From: Ceratotherium simum simum
Taxonomy: Eukaryota; Chordata; Mammalia; Perissodactyla; Rhinocerotidae
Direction of reading: 5' to 3'
Length of the DNA stretch: 64,000 nt
Assembly: GCF_000283155.1 (NCBI RefSeq)
Contig: NW_004454170.1
Span: 13,493,858-13,557,857, forward strand
The notes under the pieces are model-generated. The model did no database searches, was not told the origin of the DNA, and saw only the letters and a program-made list of their open reading frames with translations. Both the position numbers and the translations under genes were made by a program. Every line of letters starts with the position of its first letter. The stretch's first letter is position 1. Positions 14,601-29,600 of this stretch are shown here, piece by piece.

Positions 14601-17600
14601 CCAAAGATCTCTCCTCATGACATTGGAGAAGAGAGACTTTTCCACAGATTTCTTCCTCTGAGTTATTTGTGATGTCTATAGATACTTGTTTGAAGAATGA
14701 AAAACAGCAGAAGGAACAGGAAAAGAGAATGAAAATAAACATCTTTTAAAATTATTTTAGATTTGAAGTACACCTTTCATCTCAAAGTGTTGCCTAGAGC
14801 TGGCTCATAGTCTCTCTTGGTTTTAAAAATCTTTCATTTAGAAATACGACATTTTCCATTTCATTTATCTCACCACCACTTTTCCTCCAAAACAATTTAC
14901 ATCAAAAACATGAAAACCTTTTCAGTTATAATTCAATGGACTTGGCAGGTCAGAGGGGAAATCATGAAAACATACACTAGTTAGGTAATTATAACAACAT
15001 GGTTAAATTTGTAATAATTTAAACTTCTCCATAAATGGTGATGATATAAATATTTATAAAGGGAGTTATAATATTTGGAATAGAGTATAAGGTAAACATG
15101 CTAATCGTAAAACAACTGATACTAAATAAGATTCTGATTAGACCAGCCAATATCTAATTATGTTAAGTACGTTGACCTTGCATGCTTTCCCTCAAATTAT
15201 CTTTTAAAATTTCATACTGTTGAGTATTAAGTGGAAAATTAAGCTTTAAAAATTTAAATAGCTAAATTAGTATTACACCTTCAGAAAACAGTGCAGTTTT
15301 TTTAGACTTTATTTTTCCTTAGTGAGGTATACTATTATTATTAAGGTAATATAATTGATTAATTTCAGTCATTAACATAAATCATTATAACAAAAAAAAC
15401 TCAAGCTTATTACTACTTTTGGAGGAAGACATTTATTAAATGCTAATAGTGAAGTACTTTGGAACTCGATTTTGGGATGTAACAACTTCTCATTACTGAC
15501 AACGTCTTTATGCTGATGAAAAAGTCTAACAAACAAGATGATACTTGTCCTCCCAGGGATGAGTGCTCCTGAGTTCCAGGTACTATCTTAACATGTGTGC
15601 ACATATTGACTAGAAATTTTCTACATAATTGATCCACACTATAATAGAGGTTAATAGAGGTTAATTCATACAGTGAGAAGCAATTCTCCTCTGTAAAATT
15701 CGGTGAATCTTCAGGACTCCAACAGTAGCCACCTTAATCCATTTATCAATGATGAAGGAGATCCAGGGAGGATAAATGTAGGTGGATAAATTTAGAATAC
15801 AATGGTGTCTTCTCAGGGGGAGGGGCATTATTTTTAGGTTAAAAAAATATACTTATATCCTGCAATACACGGTCCTGTGATCAACTTATCCTTTCAAAAG
15901 AACGAAACGAACATGTATACTGGATATAGGGCAAAATCTAAGCAAAGGTACACATTTTACAGAATTTAAAGCAATTAATTCTTCGTGTAACTTTTCAATC
16001 AATTCCTACAGTTAAAGAAAATGGAAATTGGTTTAGAGTTCTATATGGGCATATTTATTCACTTCTTAAGAGTTAAATTACTAACCTGGGATAATATTGT
16101 TATTGAAGGTCCATGTTAACTTGGGCAATGGAATACCAGTTGCTTTACAGTTTAATCGTAGCTGTTCTCCTTTATTTAGTGACACGTCTCCAGGAAGTTC
16201 AGTAAAAGTGGGGAGAACCATTACAGTCAGGCTGACAGTGTGTGTATCTTCACCTGCAGCATTGTTAGCAACACAGGTATAGGTGCCAGAATCCTCCGGC
16301 TTAAATTAAAAAAAATAATAGTGTTTAAAATTAAATAATCTCACATCATATTACATAAAATACATCAAATTGCGTACCTTGGTCCCCAAAGGAGCATTCT
16401 TATTTAGGACAGTTTAAATTTCCATCTTGTAGTCTGAACCATCTGGCTGGATTTTGAATAACATAATTGAAAGTGTATGAGTTTAAACAAAAGCCCATAC
16501 CTTTCAGAACTATAGCATTTTATAGTCATAAGATCTCAGAAAACTTTAGATTCTAAAGTTTACTAAACATCAAGTGTACTGCTGCTCTGCAATGTACAAA
16601 TAAAGAATGGATAGTTCCAAAGGCTGGTAGCATCTTGATGGCATAGTTGGCTCTCTGGGTAATGTGGCACCAAAGACCACCAAAATTGTCAAAGGAAATG
16701 GCAAGACTAAGGGCAATATTACCTGCAACTCTGAAGTTGCATTTGCTAAATCCAGTGGCCATCCCCAGCACTCATCTTACTAGATGTATTGGTGGCATCT
16801 GACACAATTATGACTCCCCTCTCTTTGAAACCATGTCTTCACTTGGCTTCCAGGACACCTCACTCCCCTAGTTTCCTTCCTACCTCATTGGTTGCTCTTT
16901 TTCCATCTGCTTTTGCTGGCTTCTCCTCAACACTAACATCTTAATGTTGACAATGTGAGAGGGCTCAGTCCTTGGTCCTCTTTTCTTCTCTATCTGCACT
17001 CAATTCCTTGGTGTCTCATCCAGTCTTATGGCTTTAGACACCATCTATATGCCGATGAGTACCAGTCTGTTCAGCCCAGATCTTTATTCCAAACTCCAAT
17101 TATACTGAACTTCTCATTCCAACTCTCTGCTTGGATGTCTAAAGGACATCTCAAACTCATGTCCAAAACTAAACTCCCAATTTCCCCTTTCCTGTTCTAT
17201 CTGTAGCCTTCACCATCTCAGTTGATGGCTATTTTGTCCTTCTGGTTGTTCATGCCTTTGTTCTCAGACATTTGAGTCATCATTTACTCTTTTCTTTTCC
17301 ACACACTACTAGCAATCTAGCTATGAAATTCTAGCTTCAAAGTATATGCAGAATCCAATCACTTCTCACCCCTTCTCTGCTAACATTTTGCTTTGAGTCC
17401 TATAATCTCTCATCTGCCTCCAGACCATCTTCCCAATAGGTCATTCTACTTCTATCCTTGCCTCCCTACCATCTATTCTCATCACAATAGCCAACATAAT
17501 ATTGCAAAAACATAAGGCAGATAACATTGCTCCCCTGTTCAAAACCTGCAATGGATTCTGATTTTACTCAGGGTAAAATGCAAAATTGTTATAATGACCT

Positions 17601-20600
17601 ATAAGACACTACATTATCTGGCCTCCATTTTTCTCTGACTTCTTTCTCTTTTCATTCTTTTCCTTCTGTGTTTTCACTGGTCTCCTGTTTCTCAAATACA
17701 TCAGGCATGTTCCCAACTTAAGTTCTTTGCTCTCACTTTAAGTTCTTTGCCCCAAATATCTATTGGGGCGGGGAGAGCATCTGAGTTTTCTCTGCTTGGA
17801 ATACTTCTCTCCCAGATATTTACTTGGCTAACTCACTTCCTTCAAGTTTTGCTCAAATGCCACCTTTCCAAAGAGGACTTACTCTGACTATCTAAAAATA
17901 TAACCTGCACCTCTCCAACTCCTGATCTCCTTTACCCTGCTCCTCTTTTATTTTTCCTACCACTTATCTTCTTTTGATTTATTGTATACATTGTTTATTA
18001 CTTTTATTTTTTATTGTCTATCTCCCTCCTCTAGAAATAAACTCTACAAGGGCAAGGATTTTTTATTCTTTTGTTCCCTGATGTATTCCCAGTGCCTAAA
18101 TCAGTACTGGTCATGGAGACAGTGCTCAATAAATATTTGTTGAATTAAAGATTGAATGCTTCTGTGTGCACTAAGGCTCATATTACAGACTTTTTCCTCT
18201 CTTTCAAAAAATTTAAGAATAAGCGCTTTTTTGCATTGAAGCATCAAAGAATTCACTGGAAATGTAGCATAAAAATTGTAATTATTCATTATAGACACAA
18301 TCTAAATTTGGTTGGTTGCATGCTAATATTTTTAATGCAAACAGGAATAACTCATATTCCCTGTTAAGGTCCCCCCAAACCGCCCCCCACTTAGCTGTTC
18401 TTAGATTCCTAGATTATGACAAAGTTTAAAATCAAGGATTTCATGGAAGTGAAGCATTTAAAAATCTAGATTGTACATATTATCATTGTGTTTTTCATCT
18501 GGTATTTATAAACAACCTTATTGTTGATTTTTTTTAATGTATCTGAGTCACTGTCTCACTAAAAGTCTAAACTTTTCTTTTCTCATTTAATTCCTTCAAG
18601 TTCATAACTGTGATTGAGGGGCCAAATTCAACATGCCTGAACCTGGGGGTAATCCCCGCTGGAGATATTTACCAGCTTAAACAAACACACACATTTATCT
18701 TTATCAATTCTAAAATTCACATTTTTAACTTTTAATACCTCTGAAATTGGGATACAACTTAAAAATGGATAGTTCTCTCTAGCTACGTGACTGTATTTTT
18801 TTCTTCCTTAGTGGTACATAAAACAATGGCGCATCTTGCAATTGATGGAAACTTAGATTTGGATAAATACAATTTTTGCTGGTGCATGTGACCGAGTTAG
18901 AGCCTAGTGACATAGCCTATTACTAGAGCTATTTATCTGCTAATCCCAGGAGTCTGGCTAATGGCTGAAATTATACTATAAAGTGAATGCGATCAATTTT
19001 ATCACCACTTTAATCTGTTCAAATTTAATTCCACGAAGATTTTGTAATGAGATTTGGGCATTTTGAAGGGTAATGAAAAGGAACATGATATGCACAAAAG
19101 CTCTGAAAGTGATTCACATTTTAATCATGTTTAATATTCGGTGCCAAGAGTTGATATTCTCAAACCACATAGTTTTTTAAAAAGTCATGTGGTATGCATA
19201 GACACAGATGCCTCTTCAAGTGGGCTACCACTGAAAAACTGAGATGCTTTTGATCGCTACTATTCTGCATACTAGAGAAGCACCACCCAAGAATATCCAA
19301 AAACCTCAGCTTGCATAGATCCCCAAAACTTTAGTTCCCTTGTCCATGATTAGAAAGGGTTATATAAAAACCTAAAAAAAGCAAAAAACTGCTTTTTGTA
19401 TTTGCTTAATAATACACCAAACATTCTTACATTTCACTCTTCTAATCATTCCCATACATGATTACAAGCACTGATTATAACAGAAGCACTTTGAATTTTT
19501 CCCTTAAACACAGATTTCCACAAAAATAAAATAATTTTAGAAGAAAGTCATTTACGAGTTCCTACTATCTGTTGGATACTATTCTTAGACCTGGGACATA
19601 AAATGAAATATGTGTAAAATTAAATTTTGACCTTAATTTATAAGAGTATTTTTTCTTTCATTATTAAAGAATATATTGCCAAGATAAGTTACTAAAAGTA
19701 AAAAGGTAAATTAACAATCTGGCTTAATGTATCTATTCATGTCTATTAAACTTACCACAACATTTTCCAGAATGAGTTCTCCATAGGGTTCAACAGTGTA
19801 TTTTCCTAACAAGTTAGCTAAAAGAACATTATCTTTTTTCCAGTGAATTGCGGGTGTGGGGATTCCATCAGCCAAGCATGAAAGAACGGCTTGTGAATTC
19901 TCATTGACTGTGTAGTGTACTTCTGTACTTTGGATTCTAGGTGGTGCTATGAAAAGTTTAAAAAAGACAGTCATTCAGGATGTTGAGTTCAATAATGTCT
20001 TTATTCACACTGACAATCAACACACAAAAGACAATTTTGAGGGTAATTTTTCTAGAAATTCTAAAAAAACCTATTAAGATATTGATTTGTTTGTTATTAT
20101 GAAAGCAATCAATATTTTTGATGCTAGCAGAATTCTAATGGATGTGAACTTGAATACATTTACAATCAGTTTCTGAGCAAATGACATAGAACCAGGTTGG
20201 AAATCTTTAGATTTTAATTGATTTCCTGACTTTTTCTTACTTGAGTTTCTTGTGCTTATTGCAGTGAAGTAAAAGGAACAAAGAAGAGCAACAAAAAACA
20301 AAAATGCTTCTACGGTTGTATAATTGCTGGATTTGTATCACAGACATGTTGTGAGGACAAACTAATAAAAGTTACTAGTTTAAAACACTGTAAAATATTC
20401 ACTCCATATTGAATATCAGAAAGTGTTAAAGAAAAAAATATTTATTTGTAGTATTCCACGTGTTACAGCATATGCAAGTAAAACCAGGTCAAGACATTTA
20501 ATTCAGTTTTTTTCTGTCACAGAGGAAATTTTTATAGTGATTTCATAACTCTGTGCATTGTAATACCAAACACTTCCTGTGTATCAAATTTTTTTGAACT

Positions 20601-23600
20601 GGAAAAAATTTAGGCAATATAGAAAGATCAATTGAATATTTTAGCGTATGAAGAAATACCTTAGTGGACTTGGAAATATGATATTTGCTTCTAAAGGAAA
20701 TACTTTAAAAGTATTAAGAATACTTGGCTCAAAAATTAAAAATACACTCTCCTCCCAAAACATTGAATTTTGGAATTATTCAAACATACCAGTGAGAAAT
20801 GGATCAATCTTAATGACATTTTAAAAAGTGACAGGACAACAGCTGGTTTCAGAAAAAACTATTTTTTATGATTATATGAGTAAATATACAAACATTATAC
20901 AAATGATATAAATGCATAAACATTACAGAGAACATGGAAAACATAAAAATCTATTTTGCTGAATGGTACATCATAAACACTTAATATATTATTCATTAAT
21001 TTATGCTGTATTTTCATTATCTCCTTTATCCTGATTTCCTTGGGGTTGATATTTCAATTTTGCTAGTGGTTACAAAGTTGTAACATTAGTACACTTATTC
21101 CAATTTATTCTTTTTCAAAATGAAAATTTTAAGGCTATGACTTCATATTTGATTTTAGCTTTGGCCACACATGATACATTTTGATATGTAGGGTCCTTAT
21201 TTTTATTATTTTCTAAATAATCTAAAAATAAAAACATATTCTTTGATCTATTTGCTAGCTAGAATGGTATTTTTTCATTTTCCTGGGGTTGTGGTTTTGG
21301 CATAAAAGTTCATTACACATTTCTAACTTTATTGCATTGTAGGCAGGAACTGTCATCTGTATTTTTAAATCTTATTAACAGTTTCTTTGCTTTTAGTATA
21401 TGGTCAAATTTAGTAAATTTTCTATAAGTACTTGAGAAGAAGCAGTACTATTTATTTGAAGCTAAAGGACTAATGTGTATTGATTAGTTCAATTATATTA
21501 ACTGAAAGCAGGTATAAACCAGGGAAGGAATTTAGGAAACTCATAAATGCTGATTTTAAGTTTTGGCTAAATTATTTATTCAATTAAAAATGCTCCAACT
21601 TGAAATTATCACTGTAACTATGAAGCTGTGGGAAATTCAAATACACCTGAAAGACAAAAAGCAGCTTTCACAAAATTTTTAAAGAGAAAAAACAGAAACT
21701 CATTATTAAAACACGAGTTACCTCTGAAAATAGTAGTTGAAAACAGTCTAATTTGCTTATTGTTTACTACCACTGACATTAACAGGTATTTTACCTTTAT
21801 TCTTAAAATGTACATTAATAACTAAAATATTTCAAAGCTGATTTTTAGATACTTCGCTAGTTGTCTAAATACAAAAGAAAAAAAGATATTTTTTTCTATT
21901 ATAAAAATACACCTGTAAATAGTTTGCTACTTTAAAATAATCAAATAGATCTCCAATTCTCATCGGGCTCACACCATATTTATAATGTAGGTCATATGGT
22001 GATTAGTTTTCAGCTAAGATGACTTGCAACTTGAGAAGTAAACCTGAAGACTCACAAAACACAAATGGATTCCTTATAAGCCACAGTATAGATCCCAATA
22101 ATCACAATCTGAGGGGATTATTGGCAACACATTAATTATCCTGGCCATATTAACAAAATCTCTCTTTCTTTCTTACACATATATGTGCACACACAAATAA
22201 ACAAAGCCTACAGAAACATATTTGAAAGGCAAGCACACCTACATACCACACACCACACACCACACATACCACTTTGGATTAGTGTTTTTGCATGGTTTTG
22301 ATTTCCATCATATTTTTTCTTGGTGGTCTTTCCTCTTTGCCACGGTAATGTAGCAGATTGAAATAATTTATGTTAAACAACCTACCATGGACAGTGAGCT
22401 TGGTGTTGGTGCTTCTTGATCCTGCCACATTAGCTGCCATGCACGTGTACTGGCCAGTGTCATCAGGCTGAGCAAATGCTATCTGCAGAGCCCCAGAGCT
22501 GAGGATGCGCTGGCGGATTGATTCCATAATTGCATGCCCATCTTTATGCCATGTGATGTCAGGTGGTGGGAGGCCATCTGCCTCACATGGTAGCATTATG
22601 GGTTTATCCACAGCAATGATATATTCCTTTGGATGGGGGCTAATGACTGGAGGAACTAAAAGATACAAAGTTTAAGCTTCATCTTAAAAGCATGAATATA
22701 CCATCTACATACTACAGCATTACTCTAGCAAAGTGAAGTCACATCGATATGAAACAAAATCCTGACTTGACCATATCATCATCAAAGGATCACTACAGTT
22801 TGTTTTCATTGCAAAAGAAAATTCATTGAGCCCATTTTAGAAAATTATTCTCTATATAGCTAACAAATGTAAACCATAAGCAATTTTAAATGAGGATATA
22901 AACATATATTCATGGGGGATTGCATGTCTAGAAAATTTAGGCTGTGTCAACAGAGGCATTTTCTTTAACATATATGTATTATGTGATTCACTTCAGTTAC
23001 TCAAACTTTCAAATTAGACCGCTTCAAGGCTTGGAAAGTATTCAACTGCCCAGAGATACTTTTATTCATGTATTTCCTACAGTGCTTAGTGTCTCATACA
23101 CAGTGGCCATATTTAACAAAGTATTATTTGAATGAATGATTAAATGAATGGATCATGGAAAAGAATGATATAGATAAAACTCTTCCCACCTCTTCAGAAA
23201 ACTGTGGAAGGGCTTATGACAAGGATTTCTCTTCCTAGTGTTTACAACAGGTTGATTACCACTTAGGTATTGGCCTGGATACTTTATCAAGCCTTAAAGA
23301 TATTATTAAATAATTATGAGAGAACAATCAAACACAAGCGAGGAACAACCAACCACAGCACACAAGAAAAGCAAGGAGAGCATGACCTCCACCCTACCCC
23401 GTCAATGCAAGTCTGGAGACGGTGACAAGGTGCAGAAGACAACAATGGCAGTAAAAATACCCCTTTAAGCATGTGCAGAAAAAAAAAAAACCTTCTGAAA
23501 CTTCTACCACCCAGGCAAGAAAGCTTAAGAGAGAAACAATGCCAACAATAGTCATTGTTACTACATGCTGACTAAGAAACAGAATCAGAAACAAGAGAAC

Positions 23601-26600
23601 TCTGAGAACTCCACTAACCCAAGGAATGCCCTGTGCATAGCAAATCCTGGGGACCTAGAACTATCTGCTGCGTCTCTAGAGGAGACTATGGAGAAATGGT
23701 CAACCACGTAGAGATCACATTTTAGGGTGATGTTCAAAATAAATTCAACAAGTTGTGAAAAAAATATGAATAACCATGCTAAAATTATTTATATCAACCA
23801 AAATTATTTGGTTGGATTTGTGCCTGCTATCACATATTGTATCTGCAAGGAGAGATTCTATTCAGAATTTTTCATGCTTCTAGAATATGCAATGATCTCT
23901 GGTTGCTTTTGGAATGTTGAAATGCTATTAGTTGTTTAATGTGTTTCTTTGTCCCATAATTGCTCATATCAATAATTTTAATCAATTAGAGAAGGAAAAG
24001 CCCCTCATATCTGGACCTGTTCTTTTCTATGACTTCTATTTTGCCAAAACCAATGAATATTTCTTGGTTCTTCTCCTAACTGACCTCTCACTTGCATTTA
24101 TGAAAGCTGTCCACTCCCTTCTTCTTGAAACACTCTCCTCTCCTTGCTTCCATCAAGTGTTCCTCCATATCTCTGCCCTCTCCTTTGAATCCTTGTCCAG
24201 CGTATTGTCTTTTCTCAGACCTCTTAACAAGGCAGAGTCCCGGGGCTTTGTCCTTAGCTCTTTTCTGTCCAAATTCTCACCCAGTCTTGTGGATTGAAAT
24301 ACACTGATTACTTCCAAATTTATATCTTAGACTATACTCCTCCCTTGAGCTCTGAATTCATAAATATTCAACTCCATTGGACATCTCCATCAGGATTTCT
24401 AATAGTTTTCCACATCTAACATGATTAAACAGAAATCATATTCTCCTTCCTCCAAAACCAGTTCCTTTCCTTGCATCCCGCCATGGCACTCTCATCTACT
24501 CACTAGTTCAAGCCCCAAGCCCAGGAAACATCATTAATTCTTCTCTTTTCCTAACTTCCCAAATCTGATTCATCGGCATTCCTGGCAATTATACTTCCAA
24601 AAATATCTTGAATCCATCACTTTTTTCATTTACCCCTGCAACTCACACACCTACTCCCACTCCCAGCCAGACTATCATCTAAGGCCTAGAGGACTTTAAT
24701 ACTTCTTCCAGCTGTAGTCTTGCCCTTTCCCTAAACCATTATCTACATAGCAGCAGCATAAGGGACCTTCACAAAACCAAAGATGAGGCTTAAAAGACTT
24801 CCCACTGCACAGAGAAAGAAATCTAACCTTCCTCTGGGCCTTTAGGCCCTCCATGCACTGGTCCCGCCTTCTTTTCTGACCTCCTTCACATTTTGCCAGC
24901 CTTCCTTTGTTCACCACTGCCCAGTCACACTAGTCTGCTTCTTTTTTCACTCTTTCCTGTCTTGGGGCCATGACACAGGCTGTCCTCTCTCCCTTGAACA
25001 CTCTGCCACCTTTACATGGCTTATCCTAGCTCATCATTCAGGTCTCAGCTTAAACGGTACCCCCTCAGAGAAGCCTATACTAACCACTAATCTAAAGTGG
25101 TCCCCACATTTCCCCATTATTCTCCATCTTAGCTTTTTGTTCTTCCTCTGCATGGCATTTGTCAGATTTTATAATTATTTCATTTATTTGGTAGTTTAGT
25201 TTATTCCTTCTCCACACCATAAGGGAAGGATCATGTCTGTAATGTTCAATGTATTTCCACTTAATTATCCCAATAAATATTTGTTGAAAAATACAAAGAA
25301 ATTAGATTTACAATCTGCAGGTAAGTGAGCTTTTTACTATAGTCTTTAATTTACCAGAGGAAAATTACATTATAAGGAAATTCAAAATCAACTAATGCAA
25401 ATTCAGTAGCTCAGAACCTATTTTTAGGTCACTTTTTCATTCACAAAAGCAATGCATGTAAGATACAAAAATTAGATCAAGAAAATATCAGTTAAATGTG
25501 AAAAAAAAAACCCTGCTGTGTCTTTAAAATCATTTTTTCCCATCAAGTTGGTTTAACTGCAATTATGATTTGTTTTTCAAGTGGACATTACAATCTAGTG
25601 TTTTGTAATGTATCTAAAGTAGTATTATGGAGAGAACGGTTTTAAACATCACCTTAACTACGTGCTACAGTGAAACAGAGTACCAAACGGAGGTTCATAG
25701 AAGTTCAAAATATGATGAGATGCCTCAGTTTTCTCATACAAACAATGCAAAAAAAAATCTCCTAAAACACTGAATTTTCTTCTTCATAAGTGTAATGGAA
25801 AAGCGAATAAGATAATGTAAATCAAGAATGTTGAGAAGTACAGTGGCATCATTAATTTAGATATATGAATTTTGGTATACACTGTTACAAGCATCTTTGC
25901 AATAAAGACATAGAGATTTATTATTTAGGTACCTTGCACATTTAACTTAATTTTGCCCAAGGCTGTACCAGCTGGATTCTGAGCCACACACATGTAAGTA
26001 CCAGCATCCTCTCGTACAGCTCTGGAGATCTGCAAGCCACCACTAGGAAGAACTGCATGGCTTTTGCCTACATCACAGTTACAAAAGCAGAATGAGAAGA
26101 AATTATATCTTCATTAAAACAAATCATATTGACTTCTGAATTATAAAACACTGATTTGCCATGATTTTCTTGATAGAAACAGCAGTAGGTACCTGAAGCG
26201 ATGACATTAATACCTTCTTTTTGCCAAGTAATGAAAGGACTGGGTGTCCCTGTTGCTTCACATGGTAATAAAATGGGATTGTTGAGAATGACTTCTAGTT
26301 CACTGGGCTGAGGCTGAATGATGGGAGGCTCTATAAGAATCAATCAACAGCAATAAGGAATGATATTAGTTAGTGGCAGAAATGTCTGTAGTAGTCATGA
26401 GGTTAAACATGACCAAATTTATAATTCCAAAACATTAGTGACTTGATGTCCCAGGGAAAAGAGAATATGGGCCATATTACATTTTTAGGGTTTTGCTACT
26501 ATAGCCAGTTTCCATTAGAACTCCATTAGAAAACTATAAGTAGGCATAGACTATAAAAATTCAGGAAGAAAAATAATTTGGGGGTTGTTCTCTGTGGTTC

Positions 26601-29600
26601 GTCATCTGTGTGTTTTCTTTAGTCTATTGAAGAATAACTACCAAGCTTTCATATCCCCAAGAAATTACTGTGGTTCATAGCTCTAGACAGTACCACCTTT
26701 CAAGAATAAACATGACTTAAAAAAAAAAAAACCACAGCAAGCTTTTAATGAGCAAAAAAACCTCACATACCCTGGACATGAAGGGTCACATGTCGATGTG
26801 CAGAACCAGCTGCATTCCTGGCAACACAAGTATATCTTCCAGCGTGGTTTAACTGAGTGGCAAATATTTCAATTGCTCCTAAAAACAAAGCATAGTGCAT
26901 CCCTGTTTTCTGGTTCAATAAACTATGTCTCTCTGGTTTTTGTGTTTTTGTCCCCATAGCACAGTGGTGCTTGGCTTATATTCATACTTGTAACCCCTGA
27001 AGTGCCTAGCACAGTACGTTTAATAATTATTAACAATTTTATTGAGGTGAAATTTACATACCGTAAAATCTATGCATTTAAATGTACAATTCAATAATTT
27101 TTGGTACATTTACAGAGTTGAGCAATCATCACCACGATCTACTTTTAGAATACTTCCATTACCCCCAAAAGAAACCTCATACCATTTACAGTCACTCCTC
27201 ACTCCCAACCCCAGCCCAAGGCAATCACTGATCTACTTTCTGTCTCTATATATTTGCCTTTTCTGAACATTTTATATAGATGGAATCATATAGAAGTCTT
27301 TTGTGTCTGACTTCTTTCACTGTGAGCAGTTTTTGAGTTTCATCTGTTGTAGCATGGGTCAATATTTTGTTCCATTGTGTGGATATGCCACATTGTGTTT
27401 ATCCATTCACCAGTTGATGGACAGTTGAATTGTTTCTACTTTTTGGCTACTGTGAATAATGTTGGATGAACATTTGCATACAAATCTTTGTCTGGACATA
27501 TGTTTTCATTTCTCACGGGTAGACACCTAGGGATGGAGTTGCTAGGTCATATGGTAACTCTAACATTCTGAGAAAGTTCCAAACTGTTCTTAGCACAATA
27601 CTTTGTGCTGAAGGGTAGTTAATTTATATTTTATGATTTTAATTGCTAGCAATCTATATAGGTTTCTGAGACAGCCAAAATACTTTGCTTTAAAAGCCAA
27701 GTTTCATTCTGAGAACAAATCTTCCATTATTTCCCTTCTACTGAGGAAATAAATTCTTTTAGAATAATATGCACACACTCATAAAGCCCCAGGATGTTAG
27801 TTGCTACTTTAGTTTATCTCCAGGGCACCTCCCCAATGCAGGATGAGTTTTCAGAAACACGAATGTGAATCACCTATACTTTCATTTAGGTGAATAATTT
27901 TTTTCTCTTCAATACTATAAATTTTTCAATACTTAAATTTTGTAAATGATAGCTACCACCACCCTCAAAAATTATCTGTCATAGCACTTGTTACCCTTAC
28001 CTGCTAAATTATAAAAACCTTGAAAGCAAGAACCTTGTCTTCATTTTATATCCTCAGAAACTTAGTGGAGTCTATAGCCTATTTTAGGCATTAAATGTCT
28101 GTTACATGAATGGACATTCTCTTTGGCCAATGGAAGAAGTGTGGTTCACTCAAAGGCAACCTGTGAACTTGTTAAACCGTCCGTTTAGTAAATATGCACA
28201 TAGAATCCCAGTGATTATGCTTATTATACTCAGAGTAGTCTTAGATATTATTTGTTATTTTGTTTCTAGATTTTTTTTTTCTCTTCCTTTTCCTAGTTCC
28301 TCTTTCCACTCTAATAGCATTTTTTCCAGATGCCTAGGTCCAGGAATGCAGATGTATTTTATTCTTTTATTCTGGTGCAACAAAAAGCCAGGGAAGGCCA
28401 TCCATTAACAATTAATCCAATCAACAGATGTGTAATCACCGAGCTTGGTCTTACCTGAGGACAGAATTCTGTAGCCGTCTCCCCTGGGAAGCAGTCTTAT
28501 ACCATTTTTAGTCCAGTGAATTGAGGGAAATGGAACTCCTGAAGCGGTGCAGGTAATTACCGTTGGGGCGTGTCTGGTTACTAGGAAGTCCATAGGCTCA
28601 TCAGCTATGGAAGGTGGAACTAAAGCAACAATAACAACAAAAAGAGAGAAAACTACATGTTTCCAACCTTTACAGATTTCCAAAGCTTTATCATACATCA
28701 TTCTCTCTCTACAATGAAAGTGAATATTAGGTAAGTGGAAAAGGAATCTCCCTTATGAGGTAGTGGAATGATAAATGGATATCATTATAATAACTTTCAA
28801 TCCACATACTAAGCCAGTTCTACCTTGGACAGTGAGATCCACAGTTCTCTTATCCTCTCCAGCATCATTTGTCACAGTGCACTCATAGGTCGCAGTGTCA
28901 TCCACAGAAGGGGAAATAATTACTAGTGAACCTGAAGAAAGGAGCCTAGAAGAGAGATTTCAAAGCACTGAGGTCCCATACATCAGTTTTCATAAATGTT
29001 TCCAGTTGGTTCAGCATGATAACTTGTTGTGAATTGAGGGAAATGGAACTCTTTCCTCAGGTTATAATGAGCATCATTTCTCTGATACTTCATGTATCAG
29101 ACTTTAAGTTTATATGGCAGTGGGTTAATAGGGTCCCAACCTTGATATTTACAGGAAGCAGCTGAATGGAAAGATTGCCTGAAGAGGGAATCTTGCATTT
29201 TCTGAATGCTTATATCATGATCAACCATGTTTTCCAAGGTGAAATACAGTACACGGACGATAACTACTGTTTACTGAGCATCAAATACATTCCTGGCATC
29301 ATCCCAAATACTTCACATAAATTATCTCTAAATTTCACAAGAACTTTGTAGGTTCGTATTTGATTATTTCCATCGACAGATGGGTAACTACAAGTCTGTC
29401 TGTCCTGTACCTTTCCCTACTTCACATGTCTCCTTACATGTGTTGAATAACTTGGAGATGCATAGTACTTATATCAGTCAGTCTTTTCCTTAACTTCTAA
29501 CCAATTCAAAACTAAAGTGATCTGGGTCACTTTAAATGTTTAGTAGGTTTAGTATATACACATATATTATTTAAAGTAAATTTAAATAAGAATATCTATT

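Noticed and set aside
22170..22275. CRISPR-like array of short repeats
   Set aside because: It is a CA-rich simple repeat without uniform spacers, in a mammalian genome.
23932..24297. 121-codon plus-strand frame as a gene
   Set aside because: It overlaps an L2 remnant, lacks splice context and shows no protein motif.
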